Made by a program: the position numbers and the translations under genes. The notes beneath the pieces are model-generated. The model had not been told where the DNA came from and made no database searches. It saw only the letters and a program-made list of their open reading frames with translations. 64,000 nucleotides of DNA from Denitratimonas yunnanensis (SeqCode) (GTDB lineage Bacteria > Pseudomonadota > Gammaproteobacteria > Xanthomonadales > Xanthomonadaceae): contig JAPMLR010000011.1 of the NCBI GenBank assembly GCA_026410415.1, positions 1-64,000 on the forward strand, written 5' to 3'. Within the stretch, counting starts at the first letter, position 1; every line of letters begins with the position of its first letter. This document shows positions 28,700 to 38,765 of this stretch, piece after piece.

Positions 28700-28726
28700 A
28701 AAAAGCCCCGCGGATGCGGGGCTTTT
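28700..28726. terminator. Bidirectional intrinsic terminator between rho and algC
   Basis: A GC-rich stem (GCCCCGC, GGAT loop, GCGGGGC) flanked by A5 and T4, 20 nt after the rho stop and just after the convergent algC stop. Confidence 0.9.
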
Positions 28727-28744
28727 CGTTTCTCGGCAATGGCC

Positions 28745-31075
28745 TCAGAACGGCAGGTTCAGGCCCGGATCCACGGCAAGCAACTGCTCGCGGAATGTCT
28801 GCTTGATGCGTTCGAGCACCGTTTCGTCATCGGCATCGAAGCGCAGCACCAGGCATGGCGTGGTGTTGGAGCAGCGCACCAGCCCCCAGCCATCGGGCCA
28901 GTCGGCACGTACGCCATCGATGGTGGAGATCTTCGCGCCCTCGAAACTGGCCTTGGCGAGGAACTTGCCGATGTAGGCGTAGTGTGCACCCTCCTCCATC
29001 TCCACCTTGAGCTCCGGCGTGCTCGCTCCCTTGGGAAGCTCATCGAAGATTTCCTCGGGGGTGCGATCGTCCGATGCCAGGATTTCCAGCAGGCGCGCCG
29101 CCGAGTAGATGCCGTCGTCGAAACCGAACCAGCGTTCACGGAAGAAGAAATGGCCGCTCATCTCGCCGGCCAGTTCGGCCTCGGTTTCGCGCATCTTGGC
29201 CTTGATCAGCGAATGGCCGGTCTTCCACATCACCGGGCTGCCGCCGTTGCGCAAGATCTGCCCGGCGAGGTGGCCGGTGCATTTGACGTCGTAGATGATC
29301 GTGGCGCCGGGATTGCGGCTGAGCACGTCGCGCGCAAAGAGCATCAACAGGCGATCGGGGAAAATCACCTCGCCTTGTTTGGTCACCACGCCGAGGCGGT
29401 CGCCGTCGCCATCGAAGGCAAGACCTACATCGGCATCGAACTTCTTCACGAAATGTTCGAGGTCGACCAGATTTTTCGGGTCACTCGGATCGGGATGGTG
29501 GTTGGGGAATTCGCCATCGACTTCGCAATACAACGGAATGACTTCCGCGCCGATGGCTTCCAGCACCTGCGGGGCGATGCCACCAGCCACGCCGTTGCCT
29601 GCATCCACGACCACCTTGAGCGGGCGTTCGAGCTGGATGTCGCTGGCGATGCGCGAGATGTAATCGGGCGCCACGTCGATGCTTTGCAGGCCACCATTGC
29701 CCCCGTCATCGAGAAGACCGTCGGCGATGCGGAAATACAGATCTTCAATGGTTTCGCCCGAGAGCGTCTCGCCACCGAGCACGATCTTGAAACCGTTGTA
29801 GTCGGGCGGATTGTGGCTGCCGGTGACGGCAACGCAGGATCCGGTCTGAAGCTGGTAGCTGGCGAAATAAACCACCGGCGTGGGGGCCAGGCCGATATCG
29901 ATGACGTCGCGCCCGGCCAGCCTCAATCCCTCGATCAAGGCATTGGAAAGCCCGGGACCGGAAAGCCTGCCATCGCGCCCGACGACGATTTCCTGCAAGC
30001 CACGCTCGGCCATCACGGTGCCGATGGACTGGCCGATCAGGCGTGCGACATTTTCGTCGAGCGTCTTGCCCAGAACGCCACGGATGTCATAAGCACGGAA
30101 GATGCTGCGATCCACCACCAGCGCGGGTTTTTCCCGTACTGCGGGTTTTGGTTTGGATTTGGGCCTGGCTCCGGCAGCGGGAGCATCACCTTCACTCTGG
30201 CGCAGGGTATCGGCCAGAGTCGGCTCTGCAACGTTGGCCGAACCGACCACCTGCGCCAGTGTCTTGCGCACTTTCCAGGCCAGCACGCCGCCGAGCAGCA
30301 GGGCGCCAAACCCCATCAGGATCTGTGTCGTCGCCGAATACGGCAGGGTGGAAACGAATTCGGGTGCCGCGGTGCCGACCTGCAACGGGATGCCACGCAC
30401 CGAAGCGTACTGGGCGGCACGGCGCAATCCTGGGTCGCCCTTCTGAGCCAGCACACGCTGCCCGCTGCGCAGCTCCAGATACCCGCCCGGCAATGCGGCT
30501 TCCTGCACCAAGGTCACCACCGGATCCAGTGGCCGGGTCCCGAAAGCCACCGCATGCAGGCTTCCGTCGTCGTCTTTCACCGGCGCGGCCAGCCCGAGCG
30601 CCAAGGCGTCACCCCGGCCGACCACGCCGACGCTGACGGCACGTTCGTTGGCCGCGCTGGTGAGAAGGGCCAGCTTGCCGAAACCGACCTTGGCGATATC
30701 GTCGGCAAATGCATCGTTCAGGGAGGGATCGTGGACCTCGACGTTTTCCAGCTCCGGCCAGGCGGTGCGGAGCTTCGCGGCGGCATCATCGAAGTGCCCG
30801 GCAGCGGCATCGGCGCGCAAACGGGCATCGGACACCGCCTCGGTCAGGCGTTGACGTGATACATCCACTCTCGTGTTGAGATCACGGGCCAACTCGCCAC
30901 GCAGCGCCTCCAGTCTCGGCTCCACGGTACTGGAGTCGGACGCGCGCCACGTCTGCCAGAGAATGCCCAGTCCGCCCAGGAAGGCGAGCACGGCGAAAAC
31001 GCTCAGTGCGACCGCCACTACACGCGGCGGCAACTGCAGCGACTCGCGTGGCTCGTTATTCTTGCGCTTTGCCAT
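28745..31075 (-). CDS. algC: Phosphomannomutase/phosphoglucomutase with N-terminal membrane domain
   Basis: 776-residue protein. The C-terminal 460 residues are a complete AlgC/XanA-type phosphohexomutase: the catalytic Ser loop 'VTGSHNPPDYNGFK', the metal loop 'DGDGDR', sugar loop 'EMSGHFFF' and phosphate loop 'RCSNTTP'. It interconverts hexose 1- and 6-phosphates for LPS and exopolysaccharide. The N-terminal 310 residues have one membrane helix (about 20-42), a sensor-like periplasmic region and a second helix (near 255), then a Lys/Pro linker. AGGGGG precedes the ATG at 31075. It ends the coaBC-dut-algC set, as in pseudomonads and xanthomonads. Confidence 0.92.
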   Translation of the reverse strand: MAKRKNNEPRESLQLPPRVVAVALSVFAVLAFLGGLGILWQTWRASDSSTVEPRLEALRGELARDLNTRVDVSRQRLTEAVSDARLRADAAAGHFDDAAAKLRTAWPELENVEVHDPSLNDAFADDIAKVGFGKLALLTSAANERAVSVGVVGRGDALALGLAAPVKDDDGSLHAVAFGTRPLDPVVTLVQEAALPGGYLELRSGQRVLAQKGDPGLRRAAQYASVRGIPLQVGTAAPEFVSTLPYSATTQILMGFGALLLGGVLAWKVRKTLAQVVGSANVAEPTLADTLRQSEGDAPAAGARPKSKPKPAVREKPALVVDRSIFRAYDIRGVLGKTLDENVARLIGQSIGTVMAERGLQEIVVGRDGRLSGPGLSNALIEGLRLAGRDVIDIGLAPTPVVYFASYQLQTGSCVAVTGSHNPPDYNGFKIVLGGETLSGETIEDLYFRIADGLLDDGGNGGLQSIDVAPDYISRIASDIQLERPLKVVVDAGNGVAGGIAPQVLEAIGAEVIPLYCEVDGEFPNHHPDPSDPKNLVDLEHFVKKFDADVGLAFDGDGDRLGVVTKQGEVIFPDRLLMLFARDVLSRNPGATIIYDVKCTGHLAGQILRNGGSPVMWKTGHSLIKAKMRETEAELAGEMSGHFFFRERWFGFDDGIYSAARLLEILASDDRTPEEIFDELPKGASTPELKVEMEEGAHYAYIGKFLAKASFEGAKISTIDGVRADWPDGWGLVRCSNTTPCLVLRFDADDETVLERIKQTFREQLLAVDPGLNLPF

Positions 31076-31108
31076 ACCAACCCCCTGCAAGCCTTCCGTC
31101 GGGCGCGC

Positions 31109-31564
31109 TCAGCGCAACCCGGTATGTCCGAAACCACCGTCGCCGCGTGCGCTTCGGTCGAACTCGTCGACCTGCACGAAACGCGCGCGCGCCACCGGCA
31201 GGAACACCAGCTGGGCGATGCGGTCGCAAGGCGCGATGGTAAAGGGCGCGCCGCTGCGGTTCCACAGACTGACCATCAGCGGCCCCTGATAATCGGCATC
31301 AATCAGGCCGGTGAGGTTGCCCAGCACCAGTCCGTGCCGATGCCCCAACCCGGACCTCGGCAAGATCACCGCGCACCAGCGCGGATCACCGATGTGGATC
31401 GCAATGCCGGCCGGCACCAGCTCGGCCTGGCCGGCAACCAGGGTCAGCGGCTGTTCGATCATCGCGCGCAGATCCAGTCCCGCTGCGCCATCCGTGGCGT
31501 ACTCGGGCAGCGGCACGTCGTTCCCGAGGCGTGGATCAAGCACCTTCAACGCGATATCGATCAT
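31109..31564 (-). CDS. dut: dUTP diphosphatase
   Basis: 151-residue trimeric dUTPase that hydrolyses dUTP to dUMP, keeping uracil out of DNA. The five motifs are in order: '[13 protein letters not shown]', 'PRSGLG', '[11 protein letters not shown]', '[10 protein letters not shown]' and the C-terminal '[13 protein letters not shown]'. The ATG overlaps the coaBC stop (ATGA), and algC starts 33 nt downstream. Confidence 0.97.
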   Translation of the reverse strand: MIDIALKVLDPRLGNDVPLPEYATDGAAGLDLRAMIEQPLTLVAGQAELVPAGIAIHIGDPRWCAVILPRSGLGHRHGLVLGNLTGLIDADYQGPLMVSLWNRSGAPFTIAPCDRIAQLVFLPVARARFVQVDEFDRSARGDGGFGHTGLR

Positions 31565-32796
31565 GTACGAAGCTCCCCAAGACGTTCGGCGATCATGCCA
31601 AGCAACTCCCGCGCCACCTGCGTCTTGGAGGCCTTGCCGATAGGCGCCCGACCTTCGGGCCAGAACACCTCCAGCGCATTGCAGTCGGCGTCGAAGCCGC
31701 ACCCATCGTCGCCGACCCGATTGGCCGCGATCATGTCGAGACGCTTCCTTTCCAACTTGTCGCGGGCGTACCGCTCCACGTCATGCGTCTCTGCCGCAAA
31801 ACCGACCACGAAGGGCCTGTCCTGCCGTGCAGCGACCTCGGCCAGGATGTCCGGATTCTGAACCAGCTCCAGTGTCAGCCCGCCATCGCCGCGCTTCTTG
31901 ATCTTGCTGTCGCTGCGCTCGCTCGGTCGGAAGTCGGCGACCGCGGCGGTCGCAATGAACACATCGGTACCGGACACATGCGCCTGTACCGCCTCGCGCA
32001 TGTCCTCGGCGCTGCGCACACTGACGCGGCGCACGCCTGAGGGTGCCGGCAAGGACACTGGACCCGATACGAGAATCACGTCCATGCCCAACCGTTGCGC
32101 CTGTGTCGCAATGGCATATCCCATGCGCCCCGAGCTGCGGTTGCCCAGATACCTCACCGGGTCCAGATCCTCGAACGTGGGGCCGGCGGTGAGCAGCAGG
32201 CGCTTGCCGGCCAGCACAGCGCGTGCCGCCGGATCGGGGCGAGGCTCCAGCACCGCCTCGGCAATGGCGCCAGCCTCCCACATCCTGCCGACGCCGGTTT
32301 CACCGCAGGCCTGATCACCTTCGTCAGGCCCAAGCAGCGTCGCGCCGCGCGTTGCCAACGTGGCGACATTGGCCTGCACCGCGGCATTGGCCCACATCAC
32401 CCGGTTCATTGCCGGTGCCACGAACAGCGGCGCTTCGCTGGCCAGGCACAGCGTGGTCAGCAGGTCGCCGGCCTGCCCTTGAGCGAGCCGTGCGATCAGG
32501 TCGGCAGAGGCCGGTGCGATCACGATGCGCTGGGCCCAGCGCGCCAGCTCGATGTGTCCCATCGCGGCCTCGGCCGCGCTGTCCCAGAGCGATGTGCGCA
32601 CCGGCTCGCCACTCAATGCCTGGAACGTCAGCGGCGCCACGAAGCGCTCGGCGTTCTCGGTCATCACCACGCGTACCTGCACGCCACGTTCGCGCAGGCG
32701 GCGCACGAGCTCTGCTGCCTTGTAGGCGGCGATGCCGCCAGCGACACCCACGAGGATGCGTTCGGGCGATGCACTCACGGACGTGGACGCCGACAT
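31561..32796 (-). CDS. coaBC: Bifunctional phosphopantothenoylcysteine decarboxylase/synthetase
   Basis: 411-residue coenzyme A biosynthesis enzyme. The N-terminal CoaC flavoprotein has '[15 protein letters not shown]', the catalytic His in 'HIELARWA', '[13 protein letters not shown]' and the 'PAMN' motif. The C-terminal CoaB ligase has '[20 protein letters not shown]' and the Lys-rich 'SKIKKRG' loop. The start MSASTSV at 32796 is preferred over an in-frame 32820. First gene of coaBC-dut-algC and divergent from radC, the classic arrangement. Confidence 0.96.
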   Translation of the reverse strand: MSASTSVSASPERILVGVAGGIAAYKAAELVRRLRERGVQVRVVMTENAERFVAPLTFQALSGEPVRTSLWDSAAEAAMGHIELARWAQRIVIAPASADLIARLAQGQAGDLLTTLCLASEAPLFVAPAMNRVMWANAAVQANVATLATRGATLLGPDEGDQACGETGVGRMWEAGAIAEAVLEPRPDPAARAVLAGKRLLLTAGPTFEDLDPVRYLGNRSSGRMGYAIATQAQRLGMDVILVSGPVSLPAPSGVRRVSVRSAEDMREAVQAHVSGTDVFIATAAVADFRPSERSDSKIKKRGDGGLTLELVQNPDILAEVAARQDRPFVVGFAAETHDVERYARDKLERKRLDMIAANRVGDDGCGFDADCNALEVFWPEGRAPIGKASKTQVARELLGMIAERLGELRT

Positions 32797-32916
32797 AGGA
32801 CAAGTCTCAGGTCGAAACAAGCCATCAGCTTACTTCAAACCCCGCACTTGCCCGATGCCGCGGCGCCATCAGCAGATAAAGAATGATCAGCCAATCCACA
32901 CCCGCGAGACCACGAC

Positions 32917-33591
32917 ATGAACATCCGCGACTGGCCTGAACTCGAACGCCCACGCGAGAAACTGCTGGCGCACGGCACGGCGGCGCTCTCGGATGCCGAG
33001 CTTCTGGCCGTGTTCTTCGGCACCGGCCAACGTGGCCTCAACGCCGTCGATCTGGGGCGTCAGTTGCTGCGGCGCCACGGCGGGTTGCGTGGGTTGCTGC
33101 GTCTGCCCTGCAACCAACTGGTGCGCGAACCCGGATTGGGACTGGCGCGCGCTTCGCGGCTGTGCGCTGCGCTGGAATTGGCGACACGGCATCTGGCGCT
33201 GCGCCTCGATGAACCCGAGGCGTTGACGAACGCCCGACAAGTGGGGGACTACTTCCGCGCCCGCCTGCGCGACCGCGAGCGGGAGGTGTTCGCCTGCCTG
33301 TTCCTGGATACCCGGCATCGTCCCATTGCGATCGAGGAATTGTTCCAGGGCACGCTCGCGCAGAGCGAGGTGCACCCGCGCGAGGTGGTGAAGCGGGCAC
33401 TGGCACACAACGCCGGGGCCGTGGTGTTCGCGCATAACCATCCGAGCGGCGTCAGTGAACCGAGCACTGCCGACCGCCACATCACCGTGGTACTGCGCGA
33501 CGCGCTCGCGTTGGTCGACGTGCGGGTCCTCGATCATCTGGTGATCGGCGACGGCGAGCCCGCGAGCTTTGCGGCACGGGGCTGGATCTGA
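32917..33591 (+). CDS. radC: RadC/JAB-domain protein
   Basis: 224-residue RadC. Helix-hairpin-helix-like N-terminus ('[20 protein letters not shown]') and a C-terminal JAB metalloprotease-like domain with the zinc pattern 'HNHPSG' plus '[10 protein letters not shown]'. The early link to DNA repair was withdrawn; the function is unknown. Divergent from coaBC with a 120-nt gap, as in many gammaproteobacteria. A weak GCGAGA serves as Shine-Dalgarno. The 204 nt after it hold nothing recognised. Confidence 0.92.
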   Translation: MNIRDWPELERPREKLLAHGTAALSDAELLAVFFGTGQRGLNAVDLGRQLLRRHGGLRGLLRLPCNQLVREPGLGLARASRLCAALELATRHLALRLDEPEALTNARQVGDYFRARLRDREREVFACLFLDTRHRPIAIEELFQGTLAQSEVHPREVVKRALAHNAGAVVFAHNHPSGVSEPSTADRHITVVLRDALALVDVRVLDHLVIGDGEPASFAARGWI

Positions 33592-33795
33592 CGATTCGCG
33601 CCGCCGCTCCGGTTCCAGCCACAACGGTGGCACTGCGCGGACAGCACCCCGAGTGCGTGGCATTGGGCCTGCCAGTCGCGCGACATGCGCCGATACCGGA
33701 ATCGCCGAGATGCCATGGCGGCGCAGGCCCGGTGACCGGATTACCGCCACATCACTACACTTCACGCCCGACTTTCGCCCACTCGAGCCATCACC

Positions 33796-34350
33796 ATGCC
33801 CTCGCTTCGCAGCTACCTGGACACCTCCCCCGTACTGGGCGAACGCGTTTACGTCGATCCCGCCGCCACGGTTATCGGCGACGTGCATCTGGGCGATGAT
33901 GCCTCCGTGTGGCCGGGCGCAGTGGTACGGGGAGACGTGAACTTCATCCGCATCGGCGCGCGCACCAGCATTCAGGACGGCAGCATCATCCACGTGACCC
34001 ACGACGGTCCGTTCACCCGCCCGGGCGGCTTTCCGACGGTGATCGGCGGCGACGTCACCATCGGCCACGGCGTCATCCTGCACGGATGCACGATTGGCAA
34101 CTTCTGCCTGATCGGCATGGGGTCGGTCGTGCTCGACGGCGCCGTGGTGGAAGATTGCGGCTTCGTCGGAGCACGCGCACTGATTCCGCCGGGCAAGACG
34201 GTGGGCTCGGGCGAACTGTGGCTGGGGAACCCTGCGCGCTGCGTGCGACGGCTGGATGATCGCGAAATCGAGAACCTGCGTTACAGCGCAGGCCATTATG
34301 TCCGCCTGAAAGACCGCTACCTCGCCCGGACGGACTCAACCGGCACGTAA
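33796..34350 (+). CDS. Gamma-carbonic-anhydrase-like protein (YrdA family)
   Basis: 184-residue left-handed beta-helix protein with hexapeptide repeats ('ATVIGDVHLGDDASVWPGAV'). Metal-ligand histidines of the gamma-carbonic-anhydrase family are present in 'IIHVTHDG' and 'GHGVILHGC', so zinc binding in a trimer is likely. YrdA-type proteins often show no clear carbonic anhydrase activity. The last 15 nt overlap the convergent aroE 3' end. Confidence 0.88.
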   Translation: MPSLRSYLDTSPVLGERVYVDPAATVIGDVHLGDDASVWPGAVVRGDVNFIRIGARTSIQDGSIIHVTHDGPFTRPGGFPTVIGGDVTIGHGVILHGCTIGNFCLIGMGSVVLDGAVVEDCGFVGARALIPPGKTVGSGELWLGNPARCVRRLDDREIENLRYSAGHYVRLKDRYLARTDSTGT

Positions 34351-35172
34351 CTCGCGCAGCACCGGCGCGGTGTCCGGGCGAATCCCGTGCCAGCGCTGGA
34401 AGGCCTCGGCCGCCTGCTCGACCAGCATCCCCAATCCATCCGATGCAACAACGGTTGCATGGGTGCGGGCCGCCCACGCCAGAAACGGCTCGGCGGCGGC
34501 GCCATACGACAAGTCATAGGCCACCGCACCGGGTGCCGGCAACGACTGCGGCAATGCCAGGTCCTCGCCATGACGTGAAGCCGATGTGGCATTGAGCAGG
34601 ATTCCGAAGCGCCCGATCTCGGCGAGCGAGGCAAGCGCACAGGATTGAATCGGGCCGCAGTCGGACAGGTCCTCGGCCAGCGCCGCGGCCCGTTCCGGCG
34701 TGCGGTTCGCCACCACCAGTTCGGCGATGCCCTCTTCGAACAACGCGGGCACGACGCCGCGCGCGGCGCCACCGGCACCGATCAGCAGAACCCGCTTCCC
34801 GGCCAACTCCACGCCGAGATTGTCGCGCAGGTCGCAACACAGTCCGACGCCGTCCGTGTTGTCGCCGAACCAGCCATCCTCGCGGCGTACCAGCGTGTTG
34901 ACTGCGCTGCTGAGACGCGCGGCAGGCGAGAGCTCGCGACACAGTCGCGCGGCCCGTTCCTTCAGCGGCAACGTGACGTTGGCGCCACGCAATCCCTGGT
35001 GATGCAGCGATTCGAGCCTTGCGGCGAACTCCTCCGGTGCGACGTCGAGCGCCTCGTACCTCAGCGCGACTCCCAGAGCATCGGCAAAGCGCTGGTGGAT
35101 TCGCGGCGACAGGCTGTGCGCGACGGGCTGGCCCAGGACGGCATAACGCGGCTCGGAGGCGGGATCGGGCAT
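34336..35172 (-). CDS. aroE: Shikimate dehydrogenase
   Basis: 278-residue NADP-dependent enzyme reducing 3-dehydroshikimate in aromatic amino acid synthesis. Substrate residues are in 'HSLSPRIHQRF' and the catalytic Lys in 'VTLPLKERA'. 'GDNTDGVG' and the nucleotide fold 'GAGGAARG' with 'ANRTPERA' follow. The start MPDPASEP at 35172 is chosen; the frame runs on upstream. Convergent with the carbonic-anhydrase-like gene and divergent from secB. Confidence 0.96.
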   Translation of the reverse strand: MPDPASEPRYAVLGQPVAHSLSPRIHQRFADALGVALRYEALDVAPEEFAARLESLHHQGLRGANVTLPLKERAARLCRELSPAARLSSAVNTLVRREDGWFGDNTDGVGLCCDLRDNLGVELAGKRVLLIGAGGAARGVVPALFEEGIAELVVANRTPERAAALAEDLSDCGPIQSCALASLAEIGRFGILLNATSASRHGEDLALPQSLPAPGAVAYDLSYGAAAEPFLAWAARTHATVVASDGLGMLVEQAAEAFQRWHGIRPDTAPVLRELRAG

Positions 35173-35331
35173 GTCGACACGGCTGATGGTGGACGAGCTA
35201 CGGTAGCATCGATCGAAGGATGCAGGCTTGAAAAGCGTCACGACTGGCCCATCTGTTTAGGGCGTGGGATAATCCGCGTCCTTTTGCCGGCCCGCCCGGG
35301 TCGCTTTCCAACTGAACAACCGGAGTCACCG

Positions 35332-35850
35332 ATGGCCGAAGAAATCGCCAACGGCGCCGCAGGCGCCACCCCCGAAACCGCCAACCAGCCGATCTTTGCG
35401 CTGCAGCGGGTCTACATCAAGGATGCGAGCTTCGAGGCTCCCAACGCACCGCAGATCTTCCAGGAGCAGGGCCAGCCGGAACTCCAGCTCAACCTCGGCC
35501 AGAAGGTCTCCAGCCTGTCCGAAGGTGTGTTCGAAGTTGTCCTGACGGTCTCGCTCACCTGCACCGTCAACAGCAAGAATGCCTACCTCGCCGAAGTGCA
35601 GCAGGCCGGCATCTTCACCGTCGCCGGTTTCGATGCGCAGAACACCGACGGCCTGCTTGGCACCTATGCGCCGAACACGCTGTTCCCGTACGCCCGCCGT
35701 GCCGTTTCCGACATGGTGCAGGACGGTGGCTTCCCGCCCTTCCTGCTGCAGCCGATCAACTTCGACCAGATCTACGCCGAGGCCCTGCGCCGTCGTCAGG
35801 AACAGGGCGAAGGTCAGCCGGCGACGACGCCGGACGCCGGCCACGCCTGA
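35332..35850 (+). CDS. secB: Protein-export chaperone SecB
   Basis: 172-residue tetrameric chaperone that keeps preproteins unfolded and hands them to SecA. Family blocks '[17 protein letters not shown]', '[17 protein letters not shown]' and '[17 protein letters not shown]' are intact. GGAG precedes the ATG at 35332 by 6 nt. A possible -10 (GATAAT) lies at 35268-35273 without a good -35. It precedes gpsA by 7 nt, the usual proteobacterial pair. Confidence 0.97.
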   Translation: MAEEIANGAAGATPETANQPIFALQRVYIKDASFEAPNAPQIFQEQGQPELQLNLGQKVSSLSEGVFEVVLTVSLTCTVNSKNAYLAEVQQAGIFTVAGFDAQNTDGLLGTYAPNTLFPYARRAVSDMVQDGGFPPFLLQPINFDQIYAEALRRRQEQGEGQPATTPDAGHA

Positions 35851-35857
35851 TCGCGGC

Positions 35858-36865
35858 ATGATCGACAGCCCGTTGCGGCTCGCGGTACTGGGTGCCGGCT
35901 CTTGGGGTACGGCACTCGCAGCCCAGGCCGCGCGCAACGGCGCGGCCACCGTGCTCTGGGGCCGCGACGCCGATGCCATCGCGGCCATGCAGGCAACGCG
36001 CTGCAATGCGCGTTACCTGCCCGGCATTCCACTTCCCGAGTCTCTCCAGTACACCGCCGATCTCGCCCACGCCGTGGGTGAGGCGGAGTTGTTGCTGATC
36101 GTCACGCCGAGCCACGCATTCACCGATCTCGCACGGACCATCGCGCCGATGCGGCGCCCGGGGGTGGGCGTGTCCTGGGCCACCAAAGGCTTCGAACACG
36201 GCTCCGGCCGGTTCCTGCATGAGGTCGCTCGCGAGGCGTTTGGCGACGACACGCCTTTGGCCGTAGCCACCGGCCCGTCGTTCGCACGCGAAGTGGCCGA
36301 AGGGCTGCCCACCGCGTTGACGGTCCACTCCGACGATGCCGAGTTCGCTCGTGTCGTGGCCCACGTGCTGCATGGACCGACGTTCCGCGTCTACACCGGC
36401 AACGACATGCTCGGCGCCGAGCTGGGCGGCGCGATGAAAAACGTGCTCGCCGTGGCCACCGGCGTGGCCGATGGCATGCAGTTGGGCCTCAACGCCCGCG
36501 CCGGCCTGATCACGCGCGGCCTCAATGAAATGCGTCGCCTCAACACGGCACTGGGTGGACAACCCGAAACCATCATGGGCCTGGCGGGTCTCGGTGACCT
36601 CGTGCTGACCTGCACCGGCGATCTTTCCCGCAATCGCCGCCTCGGCCTCGCGTTGGGGCAGGGGAAAACCGTGGCGGACGCGGTCCGCGAAATCGGCCAG
36701 GTGGTCGAATCGGTGCAGACCGTGGACGAAGTGATGCGTCTGGCCAACCGTCACCATCTCGACCTGCCGATCAGCGCCCAAGTGCAGCGCGTACTGCACG
36801 GTGACATCACGCCGGAAGAGGGTCTGCGCTGGCTGATGGCGCGGGAACAGAAGCCCGAATTCTGA
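35858..36865 (+). CDS. gpsA: Glycerol-3-phosphate dehydrogenase [NAD(P)+]
   Basis: 335-residue cytoplasmic enzyme reducing dihydroxyacetone phosphate to sn-glycerol-3-phosphate for phospholipid synthesis. The dinucleotide fold '[11 protein letters not shown]' is at the N-terminus, catalytic Lys in '[17 protein letters not shown]', and '[14 protein letters not shown]' follows. The ATG at 35858 lies 7 nt after secB. Confidence 0.97.
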   Translation: MIDSPLRLAVLGAGSWGTALAAQAARNGAATVLWGRDADAIAAMQATRCNARYLPGIPLPESLQYTADLAHAVGEAELLLIVTPSHAFTDLARTIAPMRRPGVGVSWATKGFEHGSGRFLHEVAREAFGDDTPLAVATGPSFAREVAEGLPTALTVHSDDAEFARVVAHVLHGPTFRVYTGNDMLGAELGGAMKNVLAVATGVADGMQLGLNARAGLITRGLNEMRRLNTALGGQPETIMGLAGLGDLVLTCTGDLSRNRRLGLALGQGKTVADAVREIGQVVESVQTVDEVMRLANRHHLDLPISAQVQRVLHGDITPEEGLRWLMAREQKPEF

Positions 36866-36883
36866 GGGTCCGGGCGGGGCCGC

Positions 36884-37348
36884 TCAACCCGCCCCGTCGA
36901 ATCCGTTCTGGCGCCACGCCTCGTACACCGCCACCGCCACGGTATTGGAAAGATTGAGGCTTCGATTCCCCGGCATCATCGGCAGTCGCAGTCGTCGCTC
37001 CGGCGGCAATGCCTCGACCACTTCGGCCGGCAAGCCCCGGGTTTCCGGTCCGAACATCAACGCATCGCCTGCGCCGTATCGCACCGTGTCGTAGCGCGTC
37101 GCGGCCTTGCTGGAGAACGCGAACAGGCGTGCCGGGCGCACCGCAGCAAGGAACGCATCCAGCGACGCATGAGTCTGCATCTCGACGAACTCGCGATAGT
37201 CCAGTCCGGCGCGACGCATGCGCGCGTGGTCGATTCCGAAGCCGAGAGGCTCGATCAGATGCAATCGCGCACCGGCGTTTGCGCACAGGCGGATCACGTT
37301 ACCCGTGTTGGGCGGAATTTCTGGTTGATAGAGGACGACATGAAGCAT
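36884..37348 (-). CDS. trmL: tRNA (cytidine(34)-2'-O)-methyltransferase TrmL
   Basis: 154-residue SPOUT methyltransferase that 2'-O-methylates the wobble base of two leucine tRNAs. The family start '[17 protein letters not shown]' fixes the ATG at 37348. The knot motifs 'FGPETRGLP' and '[15 protein letters not shown]' are intact. Convergent with gpsA and divergent from queF with a 47-nt gap. Confidence 0.96.
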   Translation of the reverse strand: MLHVVLYQPEIPPNTGNVIRLCANAGARLHLIEPLGFGIDHARMRRAGLDYREFVEMQTHASLDAFLAAVRPARLFAFSSKAATRYDTVRYGAGDALMFGPETRGLPAEVVEALPPERRLRLPMMPGNRSLNLSNTVAVAVYEAWRQNGFDGAG

Positions 37349-37395
37349 GTGCGCATTCTGGCAGATGCCGGCGCACCTCCCGGTACACTGTGGCG

Positions 37396-38220
37396 ATGAA
37401 TACCCCGCATGACTCGGCCCTCGGCCGCGAAACGAGCTATCCGCACGGCTACGACCCCACCCTGCTCTTCCCGATCCCGCGCGCGCAAGGCCGCAGCAGC
37501 CTCGGTCTGGGCGAGACCCTGCCATTTCACGGCGTGGACATCTGGAATGGGTACGAACTGTCGTGGCTGGAACCCCTGGGCAAACCGCGCATCGCGCTGG
37601 CGCGGTTCATCATCCCGGCGCATAGCCCGAACCTGATCGAGTCCAAGAGTTTCAAGCTTTACCTGGGCTCGTTCGCTGCCACGCCGATGCCTGACGTGGA
37701 GACGTTGCGGGCCTGCCTCGAAGGCGATCTTTCCGCCGTCGCCGGCGCGCCGGTGTCGGTGGAACTGGTGCTTCCGGACCAGTTCGCAACGGAACACATC
37801 GAGCATCTGGCCGGCGAATGCATCGACGATGCGCCGGTGGTGGTGAGCCATTACGGCCCACCCCAGTCCGACTTTCTTGTGGCTTCTGACGACGATGAAA
37901 CCACCGAAACGCTGGTGTCCCACCTGCTCAAGTCCAACTGTCCGGTGACCGGACAACCCGACTGGGCCAGCGTGCAGATCGACTACACCGGACCGCGCAT
38001 CGATCGGGCCGGCCTGCTGCGCTATCTGGTCTCGTTCCGCGACCACAGCGAATTCCACGAACAGTGCGTGGAGCGCATCTTCTGCGACATTTCCGCCCGA
38101 TGCGCACCACAGCGCCTCGCGGTCTGTGCCCGCTACACCCGCCGCGGCGGGCTGGACATCAATCCGTGGCGCAGCAACGTCCCCGGCTCGCCTTCCAACC
38201 CGCGCCTCGCGCGCCAGTGA
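37396..38220 (+). CDS. queF: NADPH-dependent 7-cyano-7-deazaguanine reductase
   Basis: 274-residue long-form (E. coli YqcD type) QueF, reducing preQ0 to preQ1 in queuosine synthesis. The QueF motif is '[14 protein letters not shown]', the active cysteine is in '[13 protein letters not shown]', and the substrate Glu region is '[14 protein letters not shown]'. No preQ1 riboswitch fits the short leader. A NUDIX gene follows after 16 nt, probably in the same transcript. Confidence 0.96.
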   Translation: MNTPHDSALGRETSYPHGYDPTLLFPIPRAQGRSSLGLGETLPFHGVDIWNGYELSWLEPLGKPRIALARFIIPAHSPNLIESKSFKLYLGSFAATPMPDVETLRACLEGDLSAVAGAPVSVELVLPDQFATEHIEHLAGECIDDAPVVVSHYGPPQSDFLVASDDDETTETLVSHLLKSNCPVTGQPDWASVQIDYTGPRIDRAGLLRYLVSFRDHSEFHEQCVERIFCDISARCAPQRLAVCARYTRRGGLDINPWRSNVPGSPSNPRLARQ

Positions 38221-38236
38221 TTTTCCGGACTTTCCC

Positions 38237-38725
38237 ATGCCTTATTGCCCCATCATCGGAACCCTTGGCTATGTGTTGTCGCCGGATGGCGACAAGGTGC
38301 TGATGATCCATCGGAATGCGCGCCAGGATGATCAGCACCTGGGCAAGTACAACGGGCTGGGCGGCAAGCTCGAAGCCGACGAAGACGTGGTCGCAGGGAT
38401 GCGTCGGGAGATCCTCGAAGAGGCCGGGATCGAATGCGATGCGATGGACCTGCGCGGCACGATCAGCTGGCCGGGCTTCGGCAAGAACGGCGAGGACTGG
38501 CTCGGCTTCATCTTCGTGATCACGCGCTACCGCGGTGAACCGCTCACCCGAAACGCGGAGGGCACGCTGGAATGGGTCCCCCGCGCCTCGATCATGGCGT
38601 TGCCGATGTGGGAAGGCGACATGCACTTTCTCCCTCTGGTTTTCGACAACGATCCGCGTGCGTTCCACGGCGTGATGCCGTATCGCGATGGCCGCATGGT
38701 GTCCTGGACTTACAGCCGGGTGTGA
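38237..38725 (+). CDS. NUDIX hydrolase, probable (8-oxo-)dGTP diphosphatase
   Basis: 162-residue MutT-like protein. A complete NUDIX box begins at 'GGKLEADEDVVAG' and ends 'RREILEEAGIE'. The N-terminal 'HLGKYNGLGGK' and the C-terminal 'FDNDPRAFHGVMPY' resemble MTH1/8-oxo-dGTPase-type enzymes, so nucleotide-pool cleaning is likely but unproven. It follows queF by 16 nt and ends at a bidirectional hairpin. Confidence 0.85.
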   Translation: MPYCPIIGTLGYVLSPDGDKVLMIHRNARQDDQHLGKYNGLGGKLEADEDVVAGMRREILEEAGIECDAMDLRGTISWPGFGKNGEDWLGFIFVITRYRGEPLTRNAEGTLEWVPRASIMALPMWEGDMHFLPLVFDNDPRAFHGVMPYRDGRMVSWTYSRV

Positions 38726-38727
38726 CT

Positions 38728-38754
38728 GCTGCCCCCGCGCATCGCGGGGGCAGC
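38728..38754. terminator. Bidirectional hairpin between NUDIX and hypothetical genes
   Basis: A perfect 12-bp GC stem (GCTGCCCCCGCG and complement) with a 3-nt loop sits between two convergent genes. There is no U-run. Confidence 0.7.
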
Positions 38755-38765
38755 GCCATCCCCTC

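Noticed and set aside
26917..30859. Long antisense frames opposite rho (minus) and algC (plus)
   Set aside because: Both conserved genes explain the region; the antisense products show no family features.
36871..36896. G-rich/C-rich pair between gpsA and trmL as a terminator
   Set aside because: The arms do not pair cleanly; an internal C breaks the stem.
37349..37395. preQ1 riboswitch before queF
   Set aside because: The 47-nt gap to trmL lacks the conserved C-rich and A-rich elements.
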